From the NCBI GenBank assembly GCA_903895595.1, contig CAITUP010000164.1, positions 1 to 37,607 on the forward strand: DNA of 37,607 nt. Reading direction: 5' to 3'. The DNA is from an uncultured Acetobacteraceae bacterium. GTDB lineage: Bacteria; Pseudomonadota; Alphaproteobacteria; Acetobacterales; Acetobacteraceae. Position numbers and translations under genes: made by a program. The notes beneath the pieces were generated by a model. That model had not been told where the DNA came from and searched no databases. It saw only the letters and a program-made list of their open reading frames with translations. Positions 1 to 8,998 of this stretch are shown here, one piece after another; within the stretch, counting starts at the first letter, position 1, and the number at the start of each line of letters is the position of its first letter.

Positions 1-225
1 GATCCGCGCCCCCGCGTGAGGGGCGACGTCGGCCAGGATCGAATTGACCGCCGCCGGGACCGTTTCGATCCGCGCCCCCGCGTGAGGGGCGACGCCAGGG
101 CCCCCCGATACGCGACCCGGCAGCCTCGTTTCGATCCGCGCCCCCGCGTGAGGGGCGACCAGCACGCTGCTTCCCGCCCCTGGCGCTTTGCGAGTTTCGA
201 TCCGCGCCCCCGCGTGAGGGGCGAC
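1..225 (-). CRISPR. Type I-C CRISPR array, leader-proximal end, cut by window edge
   Basis: Three complete, identical 32-bp repeats lie at 62-93, 128-159 and 194-225, and the last 27 bases of a fourth at 1-27. The three spacers (28-61, 94-127, 160-193) are each 34 bp. On the minus strand the repeat begins GTCGCCCCTCACGCGGG and ends GGATCGAAAC, close to the type I-C consensus ending in ATTGAAAC. The central CGCCCCC/GGGGCG arms can form the usual crRNA hairpin. The array is read on the minus strand, away from cas2, so 194-225 is the leader-proximal repeat and 160-193 the newest spacer. The array continues beyond position 1, so its total length is unknown. Confidence 0.97.
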
Positions 226-541
226 CCCGCCCGCCATAAGCGGCGGAAAGAGCATACAAAAATAGTCAATTTGCGCGAAACCGGCCATGTTGACGCGCGC
301 GCCAAGGCAGACCAGCGTCACGTTGACGTTAACAGACTGATTTACGATGACAAAGAGCGTCCGCGAACCCGCTGCGGTATGGTCGGACAATCACGGTTCG
401 CGGGCGACCCTAGCCAGCGCTCAGTGCCAACGATGACATTATCAGACCTTGAAAGATCCGGAAATCTCACCAGGGCGCTGAAAGCGCCCCAACAGATAGT
501 GCCGTCCCTATTTATCGCCATGCGAAGCCGACGGCGAAAGC
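226..541 (-). promoter_or_regulatory. CRISPR leader between cas2 and the array
   Basis: This 316-bp stretch separates the cas2 stop from the first repeat and holds no convincing gene. It is more AT-rich than its surroundings near the array (about 245-275). On the minus strand a possible -10 (TATGCT, 251-256) would start transcription roughly 20 bases before the first repeat; no good -35 is visible. Its position, orientation and AT-rich proximal part fit the leader that drives array transcription and directs spacer insertion. The exact promoter is uncertain. Confidence 0.7.
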
Positions 542-832
542 CTATACCACCAAAGGTGCCTCAAAATCCACGGCGGGCTTGGCACCGACGTGCTCGATGC
601 GGCGCTGGCCTTTGCTGCCCAGGTGGTAAAATCGCAAGCTGTCCCGTGCCGCGTCCATCTCCCCCAGTAAGCGCGCCCGCAGCAACACCCATTGATCCGG
701 TAGTATCTCAATCTCGAAGACTGAGAATTGCACGCGCTGCCCGTAATCCTGACACGCCCGAGCGATGCGACGCAGTCGGCGGGCGCCGCCGGGTGACGTG
801 ACCTCCACGTCGTAGCTGACCAGGACCAGCAT
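542..832 (-). CDS. cas2: CRISPR-associated endoribonuclease Cas2 (type I-C)
   Basis: The 96-residue protein begins MLVLVSYDVEV, the first beta strand of the Cas2 ferredoxin fold with the conserved Asp at position 8. Its length is normal for Cas2. Known role: a Cas2 dimer bridges two Cas1 dimers in the complex that inserts new spacers. It is the last gene of the cas operon, three bases after the cas1 stop, and is followed by the leader and array. The arrangement cas4-cas1-cas2-array is the standard type I-C adaptation module. The ending AVDFEAPLVV is intact, with no sign of decay. Confidence 0.95.
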   Translation of the reverse strand: MLVLVSYDVEVTSPGGARRLRRIARACQDYGQRVQFSVFEIEILPDQWVLLRARLLGEMDAARDSLRFYHLGSKGQRRIEHVGAKPAVDFEAPLVV

Positions 833-835
833 CCC

Positions 836-1876
836 CTATCTCCACACCAACGCCGGATAGGCATCCAGATCGCCGCGTAGCGTCCGGGCGAGCAGACTTG
901 CCTGCACATGCGGCAGCAATCCGAGCGGGACGCGTTCGCGCAGGAATGGGTGTTCGATCTCTTCGCGTTTGCGTTCTTGCCACCCCTTCAACACGGTTTT
1001 GCGGCTTTCGTCGTTCAACAACACGGCGCCATTCTCCATGACCCGGAAATCGTTCGGGCCCAATTCCCTCCGATTAAGCATCGACAGTGCCAGCCGATCC
1101 GCCAACGGCGCCCGCAGTTCCTCCATCAAATCCAGCGCCAGACTCGGGCGGCCGGGACGCAGGCGATGAAGGAACCCGGCAGCGGGATCGAGGCCAACGC
1201 CCTCAAGCGCGCCTCGGCAATCATGCACAAGCAGAGTGTAAATAAAGGATAAAAGTGCGTTCGGCGGGTCCATTGGCGGGCGACGGCTGCGCCCCTTGAA
1301 CCCAAGCGCCGGGTCCGTGACCCGTAATGCATGGGGGAAGACTCCAAAATAGAGGCTAGCGGCCTCCCCTTCATGGCCACGCAGGCGATCCAAATCGGTC
1401 TCGTGCAGCGCTCGCCGCGCTATATCTTGCATGCGATCGATGGCGGCGGATAACCCGTCCCGCGCAGAATCGTCCATCGCCGCCCCGTGGTCGCGCACCG
1501 CCCGTTGCAGGACTCCGCGCTGGTTCAGTGCCTTGGCCGTCACGATGGCGCGTGCGATGCGGGTGCAAGCTGGAGCGTCATCCATCACACGATACTGCTC
1601 CCGCCGCAGCAGCACGTTACCAGAAACCGGGCCCTCCACCCGCGCCAAAAAGCGGCCGTTCATGCCGAAGAAGGCGGTGACAGCTCCGGCCTCCGCCAAG
1701 CTTCCCATGAGCGCGGGCGACAGCGACACCTGCCCGAAGACCGCGACCCCACCCAACAGATGCAGCGGGACCCGCAATTTTTCCTCGCGCTCAATCTCCA
1801 CGACCACGTTCAGCCCATCCCGCCGGAGGTATGCGCCCTCGGTCGAGACATACAAGGTGTTGAGGAGCTTACGCAT
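836..1876 (-). CDS. cas1: CRISPR-associated endonuclease Cas1 (type I-C)
   Basis: The 346-residue integrase starts MRKLLNTLYVSTEGAYLRRDG, typical of Cas1 of the I-C branch. The N-terminal beta domain is followed by the alpha-helical catalytic domain. Metal ligands can be placed at about Glu169 (in GHEGEAASLYF), His237 (GFLHRLRPGR) and Asp249 (LALDLMEE). I chose the ATG at 1876 because it overlaps the cas4 stop by eight bases (ATGCGTAA), a coupled start, and because the protein then begins at the family start. A longer frame upstream would run inside cas4. Known role: DNA integrase of spacer acquisition, acting with Cas2 and Cas4. It looks complete and functional. Confidence 0.96.
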   Translation of the reverse strand: MRKLLNTLYVSTEGAYLRRDGLNVVVEIEREEKLRVPLHLLGGVAVFGQVSLSPALMGSLAEAGAVTAFFGMNGRFLARVEGPVSGNVLLRREQYRVMDDAPACTRIARAIVTAKALNQRGVLQRAVRDHGAAMDDSARDGLSAAIDRMQDIARRALHETDLDRLRGHEGEAASLYFGVFPHALRVTDPALGFKGRSRRPPMDPPNALLSFIYTLLVHDCRGALEGVGLDPAAGFLHRLRPGRPSLALDLMEELRAPLADRLALSMLNRRELGPNDFRVMENGAVLLNDESRKTVLKGWQERKREEIEHPFLRERVPLGLLPHVQASLLARTLRGDLDAYPALVWR

Positions 1877-2501
1877 CGATCTGTGCCTCCAACCAGGCCG
1901 ACGCGGAAGCCGTGGCGCCGGTCGTCCGTGGGCGGCAAATTTCCAACAGGGAGCAGCCGTCGCAGCGCTGCTTGTCGTATGCCATGCGTGGGGTACGGCC
2001 ACCCACGATCAAGGCTCGCGTTGCAGCGGCGACTTCTCGCGTTAAGGCGCGTAGCACCGGATCGAAAGCAACCGGGGTGCGGCGGCGGGGTTGGCCGTAG
2101 AATAGCGCGCCTTCGGCTATTTCGGCGGAGAACATTTCCTCCAAGGCAATCGCTTGAGCGCATAGTTGCACCTCATCCGCTCGGTGCGACTTCGGTCTGC
2201 CGCGTTTATGCTCAACCGGGAAGGGGCGCCAACCGCCGTTCGCCGCGCGATGCAATTCGACGACATCTGCGATGCCGGTCACACCGAGCCGATCCGAGCG
2301 CAGCGGCATACCGGTGACCGTGCGGACGCCGCGCCGCACCTCGGATTGGACCGCGTGAACCCGTTCATGCGCGACGCGCCCTTCGGCGGTGGCGGAATTC
2401 TCGGCCCAGGCTTGCTCAATATGGATCAGCGCGCATTGGCGTGGGCAGTACAGATAGTGCTGGAGTGCGGAGAGGGCGATAAGATCGGCATCCGCTACCA
2501 T
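1869..2501 (-). CDS. cas4: CRISPR-associated exonuclease Cas4 (type I-C)
   Basis: This 210-residue RecB-family nuclease carries an iron-sulfur cluster. Cys19 and Cys23 lie in YCPRQC near the N terminus, and the remaining cluster cysteines in CDGCSLLEIC near the C terminus. The nuclease core is visible as GVTGIADVVEL (Asp), then PVEHKRG (Glu and Lys), and a QLCAQAIALEEMF helix in place of the usual QxxxY motif. Known role: Cas4 trims prespacers and enforces PAM choice and orientation with Cas1. It lies 14 bases after the cas7c stop, has a strong GGAGG site just before its ATG, and overlaps cas1 by eight bases. Confidence 0.95.
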   Translation of the reverse strand: MVADADLIALSALQHYLYCPRQCALIHIEQAWAENSATAEGRVAHERVHAVQSEVRRGVRTVTGMPLRSDRLGVTGIADVVELHRAANGGWRPFPVEHKRGRPKSHRADEVQLCAQAIALEEMFSAEIAEGALFYGQPRRRTPVAFDPVLRALTREVAAATRALIVGGRTPRMAYDKQRCDGCSLLEICRPRTTGATASASAWLEAQIDA

Positions 2502-2515
2502 CGCCCCCTCCTTTG

Positions 2516-3409
2516 TCAGATTTTGATCTGCACCGTGATGCCGGATGGAAGATCGACCTCGTTCACCGTCACCTGGTAGTCGCTGAAATTGCGTGGTGGG
2601 CCGTCGCCGCTGGCCCGTTCAACCTTCACGCGCTCCAACAATTGGTGTGCCGGGGCGTTACCGAGGTCGCTGTCATGCTTGAAGACGATCAGGCCTCGCG
2701 CCGTCATCTCCCCCCGAGCAGCAGCGCGGTCATGGTCGAACATATTGGTTAGTGCTTCCCAGACCAGGGATAAATCGGCCTCGGAGAATCCTGTCCCCTT
2801 CTTCTCGTCGTTTGCGAGGCGCCCGGAAACGAACCCGTGCGCGCGATAGAGGCCATAGGGCACGATGTGCTTGCGTCCCATGGTGCGGTCGTTTTTCTCC
2901 GCATCCCGTTCATTGGCAACGGAGGATCGCGTGATGGAAATTTCCATCGGTACGATGGGATCGATGCTTTCCGCGAAAGTGAACTGTAGGGGGCCACGCA
3001 CCTGCCCGGTGTTAACCTCGGTGGACATCACCGCTCCGAACGCTCGGATATCGAAGAAATTGCGGCACATCCACTTGGTCAGTTCCTGTTCCCGCCCCTT
3101 GGGCATCTTCTTGGATTTTGTGTCCGGTTCCAGGTTAAGCTCTTTGTACGCCTTGCGATGCTCGACGTTCAGGACCGCGCCATCCCGCATGTAAATATCG
3201 TAGCCCGGCGCATCGCCACGCGCCATAGCGACATAGTTGCGGATTTTGCGTTTGATCGCCACGTCCGTGACGAGCCCACGGCTGGTTTCCGGGTCCCGGC
3301 GCGGCATGTTGCCGGCGTCCGGGTCGCCGTTCGGATTGCCATTGTGGACATCGAACAGATAGACAAAATCGTAGCGGTTGGCGATGGCCGGAGAGAGGGT
3401 CTCGGACAT
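2516..3409 (-). CDS. cas7: Type I-C Cascade backbone protein Cas7c (Csd2)
   Basis: This 297-residue Cas7/Csd2-family protein has the hallmark N-terminal strand and loop [22 protein letters not shown] followed by the [21 protein letters not shown] segment. Later it shows [11 protein letters not shown] and the [15 protein letters not shown] region expected of the RAMP-fold backbone subunit. Known role: several copies coat the crRNA spacer to form the Cascade filament. It sits three bases downstream of cas8c and upstream of cas4, as in other I-C operons. Length is normal and no residue looks aberrant. Confidence 0.95.
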   Translation of the reverse strand: MSETLSPAIANRYDFVYLFDVHNGNPNGDPDAGNMPRRDPETSRGLVTDVAIKRKIRNYVAMARGDAPGYDIYMRDGAVLNVEHRKAYKELNLEPDTKSKKMPKGREQELTKWMCRNFFDIRAFGAVMSTEVNTGQVRGPLQFTFAESIDPIVPMEISITRSSVANERDAEKNDRTMGRKHIVPYGLYRAHGFVSGRLANDEKKGTGFSEADLSLVWEALTNMFDHDRAAARGEMTARGLIVFKHDSDLGNAPAHQLLERVKVERASGDGPPRNFSDYQVTVNEVDLPSGITVQIKI

Positions 3410-3412
3410 GGT

Positions 3413-5296
3413 TCAATTCTCCTCGTTCGATGAGTCGGCAATGGCTTCAGCGGCTTCCAGTTCAACCGGCACGTCCTTCTTGCGACGGAACACGTCGCGC
3501 TGGTGATAATATCCCAGAGCAAAGCGTCCCTGATCCTCCAGAGGCAGGGTTTTCGGGAAATCGCTGCCGAGACCGGAGACAATGTCGGCGATCTGGTCTT
3601 CGAACCACTCGGCAAGGCCCGCACCCACCTTGGTGCGCACCGACTTGCTGTGGTTCTTGGCATTTCGGATCAATGACGGAAAGACCAACCCCGGTGTGGC
3701 GGAGGCCGAGGCATAGAACCGGTCCCGCACCGTCGCGTTGCGCTGCCCCAACGCCGCACCTTGCAGGCGCTCCAGCACCGAAAACAACCGTCCGAGACGA
3801 TAGGCACTATTGGTCGTGGTCAGGTCGAGTGACACGGGTACATCCTCCGCGATGAGTTTCCAGCGGTACATTCGGGTCAGGCAGGCTTTCAGAATTGCGA
3901 CCCGCAGGTCGCTGACTTTCTCAATCCGCTTCTCCTCATTGTCCTGATCCGCTCGGATACGCATGAGGGTTTGTGTCAGCAACGCGCGGGGGTACGGCAG
4001 GCCGGTCAGGATGGCGCGCATTACCTCGCCGCTCAGATGCGGCGGAATGTTTTTGGAATCGCGCAGCGGGGCCAGTTCCAGCAGCAAACGCCAGATCGGC
4101 GGCGGCCAGGGGTGCGGTTTGGGATCGAGGTTCATATCCGCCCAATGCTGTTGGAAGTGCTGGGCAAAATCTCCCAGCGATTGTTCCATCCAGAATCGCA
4201 CCGACAGCCGCGCAGCATTGGGGCTGAGGCCGAGCACATAGACACGGGACGCGGGGTCCATGGCCGGCGCTGCGTCCCGCAGAGGTTTGCCCTCCTGCAT
4301 TGCTGTTAAAACGTCGCGCAGCTTGGCCGTTTCGGTTTGTTCGTCCGCCTGGGGGGCGTCGAGGTCCACGAATTCTTCCTCTTCTCCCCCAATCAGCCCC
4401 CGCACGATGCTCTCGGCATCCCCGTGCTCGGCCCAGAACGGCACCGTGGTTTCACCGAGCATGACGCGGTTGCGGTAGGTCGAGCGTCCTTTGCTGTTGG
4501 TGCCGGTCGGCGTGAGTAACCCATTGAGGGCGGTGGTGTAGGCAAAGGCCGCAGCTTCGGAGACCGGGGCATTGGCGCCCTGGGATTTGCCGTAGGAGGT
4601 GAAAGAATCCAGGTTAAACGACACCAACGCCGCACCCGCGGATTGCGCACCGGCAACACCTTTGATCGACGGATGCAGCCGCGCGATTGGCGCGATATCG
4701 CCCGTGACAAGGCACATACCCTCCGGCACGGCGTCCCGGGCACCGGACTCGGCCCGCAATGCGTCCCGAGCGGCTTGGCTGTCGTGGACGTAGGATGTTT
4801 CGCCTTCGAGGCGGAAGGCGACGTTCTGATCCAGCATCGCCTCCGCATCTTTCAGCGTATCGTACCGATCCGGTGTCCAGTTCCGTAGGAACGTCAGCAT
4901 CGCGTGGCAGGCTGGGTCTTCGGTGTCACCAAGCAATTTCTCATGCCGTTCCAAAAATGCGGCATGTTCCTTCAGCAGCCGCTCGGCGTCGCGCGCCTGT
5001 TTGGCGTCGGAGACGGTATCGTCGATAGCGGAGCACCCCAGGACATAGGAGGTCTTATCCCAAAAGGCCCCACTGGCGATGCCAACAGTGCGTTTCGGGG
5101 CAGCCGGTGCGGGAACAACCCGAGGCCGAAGTTTCTTGCCTTCGCCCGTGCGTTCATCGTTGGTGGTGACGTAGTTGCCGTCGCGGTCCAGCACGATGGT
5201 AAAGGCGATTTGCGCCGGGGCGTAGCCGGGGATTGGTGCCTTGCCGTCCAGAGCAAGGCGTTCATACCGCCGCGCAAGAGATTGCAGGATGGTCAT
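3413..5296 (-). CDS. cas8c: Type I-C Cascade large subunit Cas8c (Csd1)
   Basis: The 627-residue protein begins MTILQSLARRYERLALDGKA, the characteristic start of Csd1/Cas8c, and has the family length. Internal features include the VGIASGAFWDKTSYVLGCS region and a C-terminal helical part (LFSVLERLQGAALG) matching the small-subunit-like end of Cas8c. Known role: the large subunit recognises the PAM and recruits Cas3; in I-C an internal translation start can make the separate small subunit Cas11c. The start codon overlaps the cas5c stop as ATGA, indicating coupled translation. I did not pinpoint the internal start. Confidence 0.95.
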   Translation of the reverse strand: MTILQSLARRYERLALDGKAPIPGYAPAQIAFTIVLDRDGNYVTTNDERTGEGKKLRPRVVPAPAAPKRTVGIASGAFWDKTSYVLGCSAIDDTVSDAKQARDAERLLKEHAAFLERHEKLLGDTEDPACHAMLTFLRNWTPDRYDTLKDAEAMLDQNVAFRLEGETSYVHDSQAARDALRAESGARDAVPEGMCLVTGDIAPIARLHPSIKGVAGAQSAGAALVSFNLDSFTSYGKSQGANAPVSEAAAFAYTTALNGLLTPTGTNSKGRSTYRNRVMLGETTVPFWAEHGDAESIVRGLIGGEEEEFVDLDAPQADEQTETAKLRDVLTAMQEGKPLRDAAPAMDPASRVYVLGLSPNAARLSVRFWMEQSLGDFAQHFQQHWADMNLDPKPHPWPPPIWRLLLELAPLRDSKNIPPHLSGEVMRAILTGLPYPRALLTQTLMRIRADQDNEEKRIEKVSDLRVAILKACLTRMYRWKLIAEDVPVSLDLTTTNSAYRLGRLFSVLERLQGAALGQRNATVRDRFYASASATPGLVFPSLIRNAKNHSKSVRTKVGAGLAEWFEDQIADIVSGLGSDFPKTLPLEDQGRFALGYYHQRDVFRRKKDVPVELEAAEAIADSSNEEN

Positions 5297-5958
5297 GCCA
5301 CCACGCCTTCATCGGTCAATGCCGGCACATCGATGACGCCATCGATCATGCGCGCACGAAAGAATCGCGGTTCCATCCCTGCGGCGTAATCGAGGTCCAA
5401 CGCCATCCAGCCCAAATCCCGCTCTCCCATCAAAACCGGCTCGGGCGGACCTTCGAGGAGTTCGAAATCGCAGGCGAATTCGCGTGTACCGAGATAAGGA
5501 TGGTGAAAATACTGCCCCTTGGTTGCCCGCCGCCGAGCAATGTCGAGATGTTTCTGGACGGTTTCGGTACGGTCGGCGCGGCCCTTGGCGGATAGTTCGA
5601 TCCCGGCTTCGACGACATAGGCGACATCCTTCAACAGCGTCGCTGCACGCTGCTGACGGTCTTCGTCCACATACAGAGCCAAGCCTTCGGTCGTGCCGGC
5701 GCGCATGGCGGTGCCGATCTTCCCGGCCGGAATTTTCGATCCGACCTCATTCCGGCGGATCGATTCGAATCGGATCTGCTTGAGCACATGCAGACGCTTG
5801 ATGCGCCAAACCATTTCCGGCTTCCAATAGATGGCTTCCAGCAGACCACGCGCAGCGGAGGGTGTGATCGCGTCATAACTGACACGTTCCACCTTCATTT
5901 CTGGGCGAGAAAACAGGGCGCGCGGTCCCCAGGCCTTTAAGTAGATACGGGACGTCAT
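5293..5958 (-). CDS. cas5c: Type I-C pre-crRNA endonuclease Cas5c (Cas5d)
   Basis: This 221-residue Cas5 protein begins SRIYLKAWGPRALFSRPEMKVERVSYD, the Cas5 RAMP signature with the glycine-containing AWGPxAxFxRPEMKVER segment. In type I-C this subunit replaces Cas6: it cuts the repeat RNA at the base of its hairpin and stays bound to the 5' handle. The segment SAARGLLEAIYWKPEMVWRI is also typical. It is the second gene of the operon, 82 bases after cas3, with a G-rich ribosome site before the ATG at 5958, and its stop overlaps the cas8c start. Confidence 0.95.
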   Translation of the reverse strand: MTSRIYLKAWGPRALFSRPEMKVERVSYDAITPSAARGLLEAIYWKPEMVWRIKRLHVLKQIRFESIRRNEVGSKIPAGKIGTAMRAGTTEGLALYVDEDRQQRAATLLKDVAYVVEAGIELSAKGRADRTETVQKHLDIARRRATKGQYFHHPYLGTREFACDFELLEGPPEPVLMGERDLGWMALDLDYAAGMEPRFFRARMIDGVIDVPALTDEGVVA

Positions 5959-6040
5959 TTCTGCCCCCTTTTAGTTTATGTAGTGAGAAACTAGCATGCG
6001 CCACGTTGGCGTGGCAATGAGCGATGCAGAAGTATATCCC

Positions 6041-8284
6041 TCAAACCATCAGCCCCTCCGCCCCTCTGAAGGTGACATCCTCCCAATCCAGGCCCACCTC
6101 TGGCGTATAGAGATCCAAATTCACCAGCACTACGAACTGATCACCGAACTCTGCTTCCCGAATCACCTCCGCCACCCGATCCGCGATCATCTTGGCTCGC
6201 ACTTGACGCGGCACACCGACCGTGTAACGTCCGAGTTTGCGCGCGATGCCACCGACACCCTTCGCGAACCGGAGATCGCGGACCAGTGCTTCGACCTCAC
6301 CGGCAATGGCTTCCTCCTTGGCCACGATCACCGGCACCATTGCGTCATCGATAAAGCGCATGGCGGCGGCTATGGTCGCGAACGGAAAGTTCAGATCGGC
6401 TTTTCGATCGGCACAGGCTTCCAGCACACCCGCCTTGTCCAGCTCGGCCTTGCCCTTCCGCCAATACAGCATGTCGAAGAAGGCCCGCATGGCTGGGGGC
6501 GCGAAGGGATCGTCCTTATGCCGGCCCAGCATCTCTTGGCCGATCTCGGCATGGGCCCGCAACGCCGGGATCGTGCCGTATTCGGCCGGCTCGAACACCA
6601 GCACCTCGCTGGCTTCCGGGCTATGCTGAAATTCCCGATTGCAGCGGCCGGCGGCCTGAGCGATCTGGTCAAGGCCCGCCGAGGCACGTAGCACCAGCGG
6701 AAAATCCACATCGACGCCCGCTTCGATCAAGCTGGTCGAGATTACTCGGCACGGGCGCTTCTCTTTCAGGTCATCGCGGATTTCCGCCAACACCCGGCGG
6801 CGATGGACGCTGTGCATGCACGTTGACAAATGCCGCGCCCCCGGCAAATCGCGGATCGCCCGGAACAACGCCCGCGCGTGCGCTCGTTGATTGACGATGC
6901 ACAAAGCCTGCACGCTGCCACCCAACCGCTCGGCCAACGCCGCGTCGTCCTGTCTGCCGATAGTCCGCACCGTTACCCGCCGCAGTGCCGTAAACAGCCC
7001 CGGCACATCCGGCGCCAATTCGCGCAACGGTTGGAACCCATCGGGGAACCCACGAAATCCCGGAGTCGGCGCCTTCTCCAACGCAGGCTGAGTCGCGGTG
7101 CATAGAACGACGGAACTGCCGTAGTTTCTGGCCAGTTCTTTCAACGCCACGACACAGGGCCGCAACAATGTCAAAGGCATCGTCTGCGCTTCGTCCACCA
7201 TCACCACGCTGTGCGCGATGCTATGCAATTTGCGGCACCGGCTGGGCCGGTTCGAGAACAGGCTCTCGAAGAACTGCACCGCCGTCGTGACAACGATGGG
7301 GCTGTCCCATCGTTCCATCGCCAACCGCAACCGCTCCGGCCCTACGCGGTCATCGGACCATCGGCCTTCTTTTTCCATTTCGAAGGCGCTGTGGTGTTCC
7401 AGCACCGCGCTGCCGAGGTCGCCAAGGGCTTCGCGGTAGACCTGCGCTGTTTGTTCGATCACGGACGTAAACGGGATGACCACGATTACCCGGTCCAACC
7501 CGTGCGCTCGCGCGTGCGCCAGCGCGAAAGCGAACGAGGTCAAGGTTTTGCCGCCCCCCGTGGGCACGGTCAGGGTGAAGACGCCCTTGGGTTCGGGCGC
7601 TTTGGCTACAGCCGCACGAAACACCCGGTCGCGCAAGCTGTTCAAGTCTGTCGAGTGGGTTGTCCGTCGTCCGATCCACGCATGCAGCGCAGCTTCTAGC
7701 GCCTCGATGGACGGATGGTTCGCCCCGCGGACATCGGTACCGCCGGCATCGAAAGCGGCAGCAGCAGAACGATCCGCATCGATCAAGCAGGAGAAGATCA
7801 TGCGCGTCAGAAAGGCAAGCTGGAAACCCAACTCGCTTTTTAGCCACCGCATACCGGTGGGACCTGAAATGCCCGTCGGTAAAACGAGACCGTCAGCCTG
7901 AGCGGTGCGTTCCACCGGGGCCAGTAAGGCGTGTTTCGTCTTAATGCGGCCATCGGGGCCGAGCAGATCGTCTTGCAACCCCGCATGATGCCCCGCAACG
8001 GTATGGGCGAGCAGCTTACCCCAGGTCGCAGGCAGGTGCTCGACCGCCCAGAGCGCACCGGCCGTTGAGTGATCGGCACGCTTGGCTGGGTTGTGCAATC
8101 GCTCCTGGAAATCAGTGCCATACTTGCCAAGGTCATGCAGCAGGCCGGCCAGTTCCGCGAGCGCCTCCGCCTCAAAGCGCCGGCCATGGCTTCGGGCACC
8201 ATTCCCCACCTCAGCAAGGTGGCGGATCAAAGGCTCCCATTCCCCTTCCGGGCGACCAGCTACACTGTGCGCATAATAGGCCAT
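6041..8284 (-). CDS. cas3: CRISPR-associated helicase/nuclease Cas3 (HD + DExD/H)
   Basis: This single-chain Cas3 has an N-terminal HD nuclease and an SF2 helicase. The HD motif LLHDLGKYG is near residue 50. Walker A VPTGGGKT is near 240, Walker B VMVDEAQ near 365, LCTATQPAL is motif III, and QAAGRCNRE near 545 is motif VI. Known role: recruited by Cascade to unwind and degrade the targeted DNA. I prefer the ATG at 8284 (747 aa), because the AGGAG at about 8296-8300 is 11 bases away; the TTG at 8293 is only two bases from that site. It is the first gene of the operon and has all key motifs, so interference looks intact. Confidence 0.95.
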   Translation of the reverse strand: MAYYAHSVAGRPEGEWEPLIRHLAEVGNGARSHGRRFEAEALAELAGLLHDLGKYGTDFQERLHNPAKRADHSTAGALWAVEHLPATWGKLLAHTVAGHHAGLQDDLLGPDGRIKTKHALLAPVERTAQADGLVLPTGISGPTGMRWLKSELGFQLAFLTRMIFSCLIDADRSAAAAFDAGGTDVRGANHPSIEALEAALHAWIGRRTTHSTDLNSLRDRVFRAAVAKAPEPKGVFTLTVPTGGGKTLTSFAFALAHARAHGLDRVIVVIPFTSVIEQTAQVYREALGDLGSAVLEHHSAFEMEKEGRWSDDRVGPERLRLAMERWDSPIVVTTAVQFFESLFSNRPSRCRKLHSIAHSVVMVDEAQTMPLTLLRPCVVALKELARNYGSSVVLCTATQPALEKAPTPGFRGFPDGFQPLRELAPDVPGLFTALRRVTVRTIGRQDDAALAERLGGSVQALCIVNQRAHARALFRAIRDLPGARHLSTCMHSVHRRRVLAEIRDDLKEKRPCRVISTSLIEAGVDVDFPLVLRASAGLDQIAQAAGRCNREFQHSPEASEVLVFEPAEYGTIPALRAHAEIGQEMLGRHKDDPFAPPAMRAFFDMLYWRKGKAELDKAGVLEACADRKADLNFPFATIAAAMRFIDDAMVPVIVAKEEAIAGEVEALVRDLRFAKGVGGIARKLGRYTVGVPRQVRAKMIADRVAEVIREAEFGDQFVVLVNLDLYTPEVGLDWEDVTFRGAEGLMV

Positions 8285-8293
8285 TATAGCCAA

Positions 8294-8471
8294 TGCTCCT
8301 CGTATGAATGTTTCTGGTACGCCCTTTTAGCACGAGCCGCCGCAAATCAAAGCCCGCTGCAATCCGACGGTGGCACCCACGACCGCGCCCAGCACCGTCA
8401 TTTCGCTTAATCGCTCCGTGATTCCGTTAAGGGGTTGCAAAGGAAAACCCCGCCGAAGCGGGGTTGGTGCT
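8294..8471. other. Intergenic region upstream of cas3
   Basis: About 180 bases between cas3 and the DUF3768 gene, both read on the minus strand. It must hold the cas operon promoter, but I see only weak -35/-10 candidates on the minus strand (for instance TTTGAT and TAAAAG around 8325-8360). The side nearest the DUF3768 gene carries a clear terminator hairpin (separate entry). I see no further gene here. Confidence 0.4.
8440..8465 (-). terminator. Rho-independent-type terminator after the DUF3768 gene
   Basis: Perfect 8-bp stem: AACCCCGC (8446-8453) and GCGGGGTT (8458-8465) around the loop CGAA. On the minus strand the stem runs into TTTTCC. It lies just after the stop of the minus-strand gene ending at 8472 and would insulate the downstream cas operon from it. 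Confidence 0.75.
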
Positions 8472-8804
8472 CTAGTACTCCTCAGCCAGCATGATGGTAA
8501 GGGCTCGGGTGGTGTTCGCCGGATCGGTAGCATCCTGCGAGCCGTAGGTCATGGCTCGATCGTAGCAATCGATCTTCCAAAACACCTTATGCCCGTGCTC
8601 CTCGAAGCTGCCGAAGTCGTGTTCGGCATACGGGTCGTTGTCCTCATCGAAGGCGTTGAAGAATTGCACGCGCCGCACGATCACCGCTCGCAAGTCGGCG
8701 GCAATCGCCGCGATGCCGGCGGTCATGACCACTCGCCCACCAAGCAGAGTTCGCCGAAACACGTCGTTGAGTTCGCGGATGCGATCCGCTTTCGTGTCGG
8801 TCAT
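8472..8804 (-). CDS. DUF3768 domain protein
   Basis: The 110-residue protein matches what I know of DUF3768: an N-terminal IRELNDVFRRTLLGGRVVMTAGI segment, then FNAFDEDNDPYAEHDFGSFE, the motif FWKIDCYDRAMTYGSQDATDP, and a terminal RALTIMLAEEY. The family is small, of unknown biochemical function, and common on alphaproteobacterial plasmids and integrative elements, so it marks this stretch as mobile DNA. A good site (AAGG, eight bases before ATG) sits upstream. The gene is divergent from the HTH gene at 8999 and ends in a strong terminator, so it is probably monocistronic. Confidence 0.85.
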   Translation of the reverse strand: MTDTKADRIRELNDVFRRTLLGGRVVMTAGIAAIAADLRAVIVRRVQFFNAFDEDNDPYAEHDFGSFEEHGHKVFWKIDCYDRAMTYGSQDATDPANTTRALTIMLAEEY

Positions 8805-8998
8805 AGCGCCAACCTTTCGTGCGCACCGCCGCTATAGCGGCTTGGGAAAAGAACCATGAGGGCCTCCTTCGTTCCTCTACTCCGAAGCCCAGGACAGGCA
8901 CCGGAGGGAAGAACGGAGCGCCCCCAATCATTCTATCAGACATCGATATTCGGGCGACCTTGTGCAGGATTGTGTGTGGTATAATCGGCGTACGAATC
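8805..8998. promoter_or_regulatory. Divergent promoter region with an extended -10
   Basis: This spacer separates the DUF3768 gene (minus) from the HTH gene (plus). On the plus strand TGGTATAAT at 8977-8985 is a perfect extended -10 (TG, one base, TATAAT). The -35 is poor, as allowed with an extended -10. Transcription would begin near 8992, only about seven bases before the ATG at 8999, giving a nearly leaderless mRNA. The plus-strand frame stays open upstream of 8999, but the promoter lies inside that stretch, so I do not count it as coding. Confidence 0.65.

Noticed and set aside
16-801. Long plus-strand open frame across the CRISPR array and leader
   Set aside because: It translates the repeats as FDPRPRVRGD units and runs antisense to cas2; an artefact of GC-rich repeats.
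8819-8998. Upstream extension of the HTH gene by 60 codons
   Set aside because: The perfect extended -10 at 8977-8985 lies inside it and the extension shows no domain.
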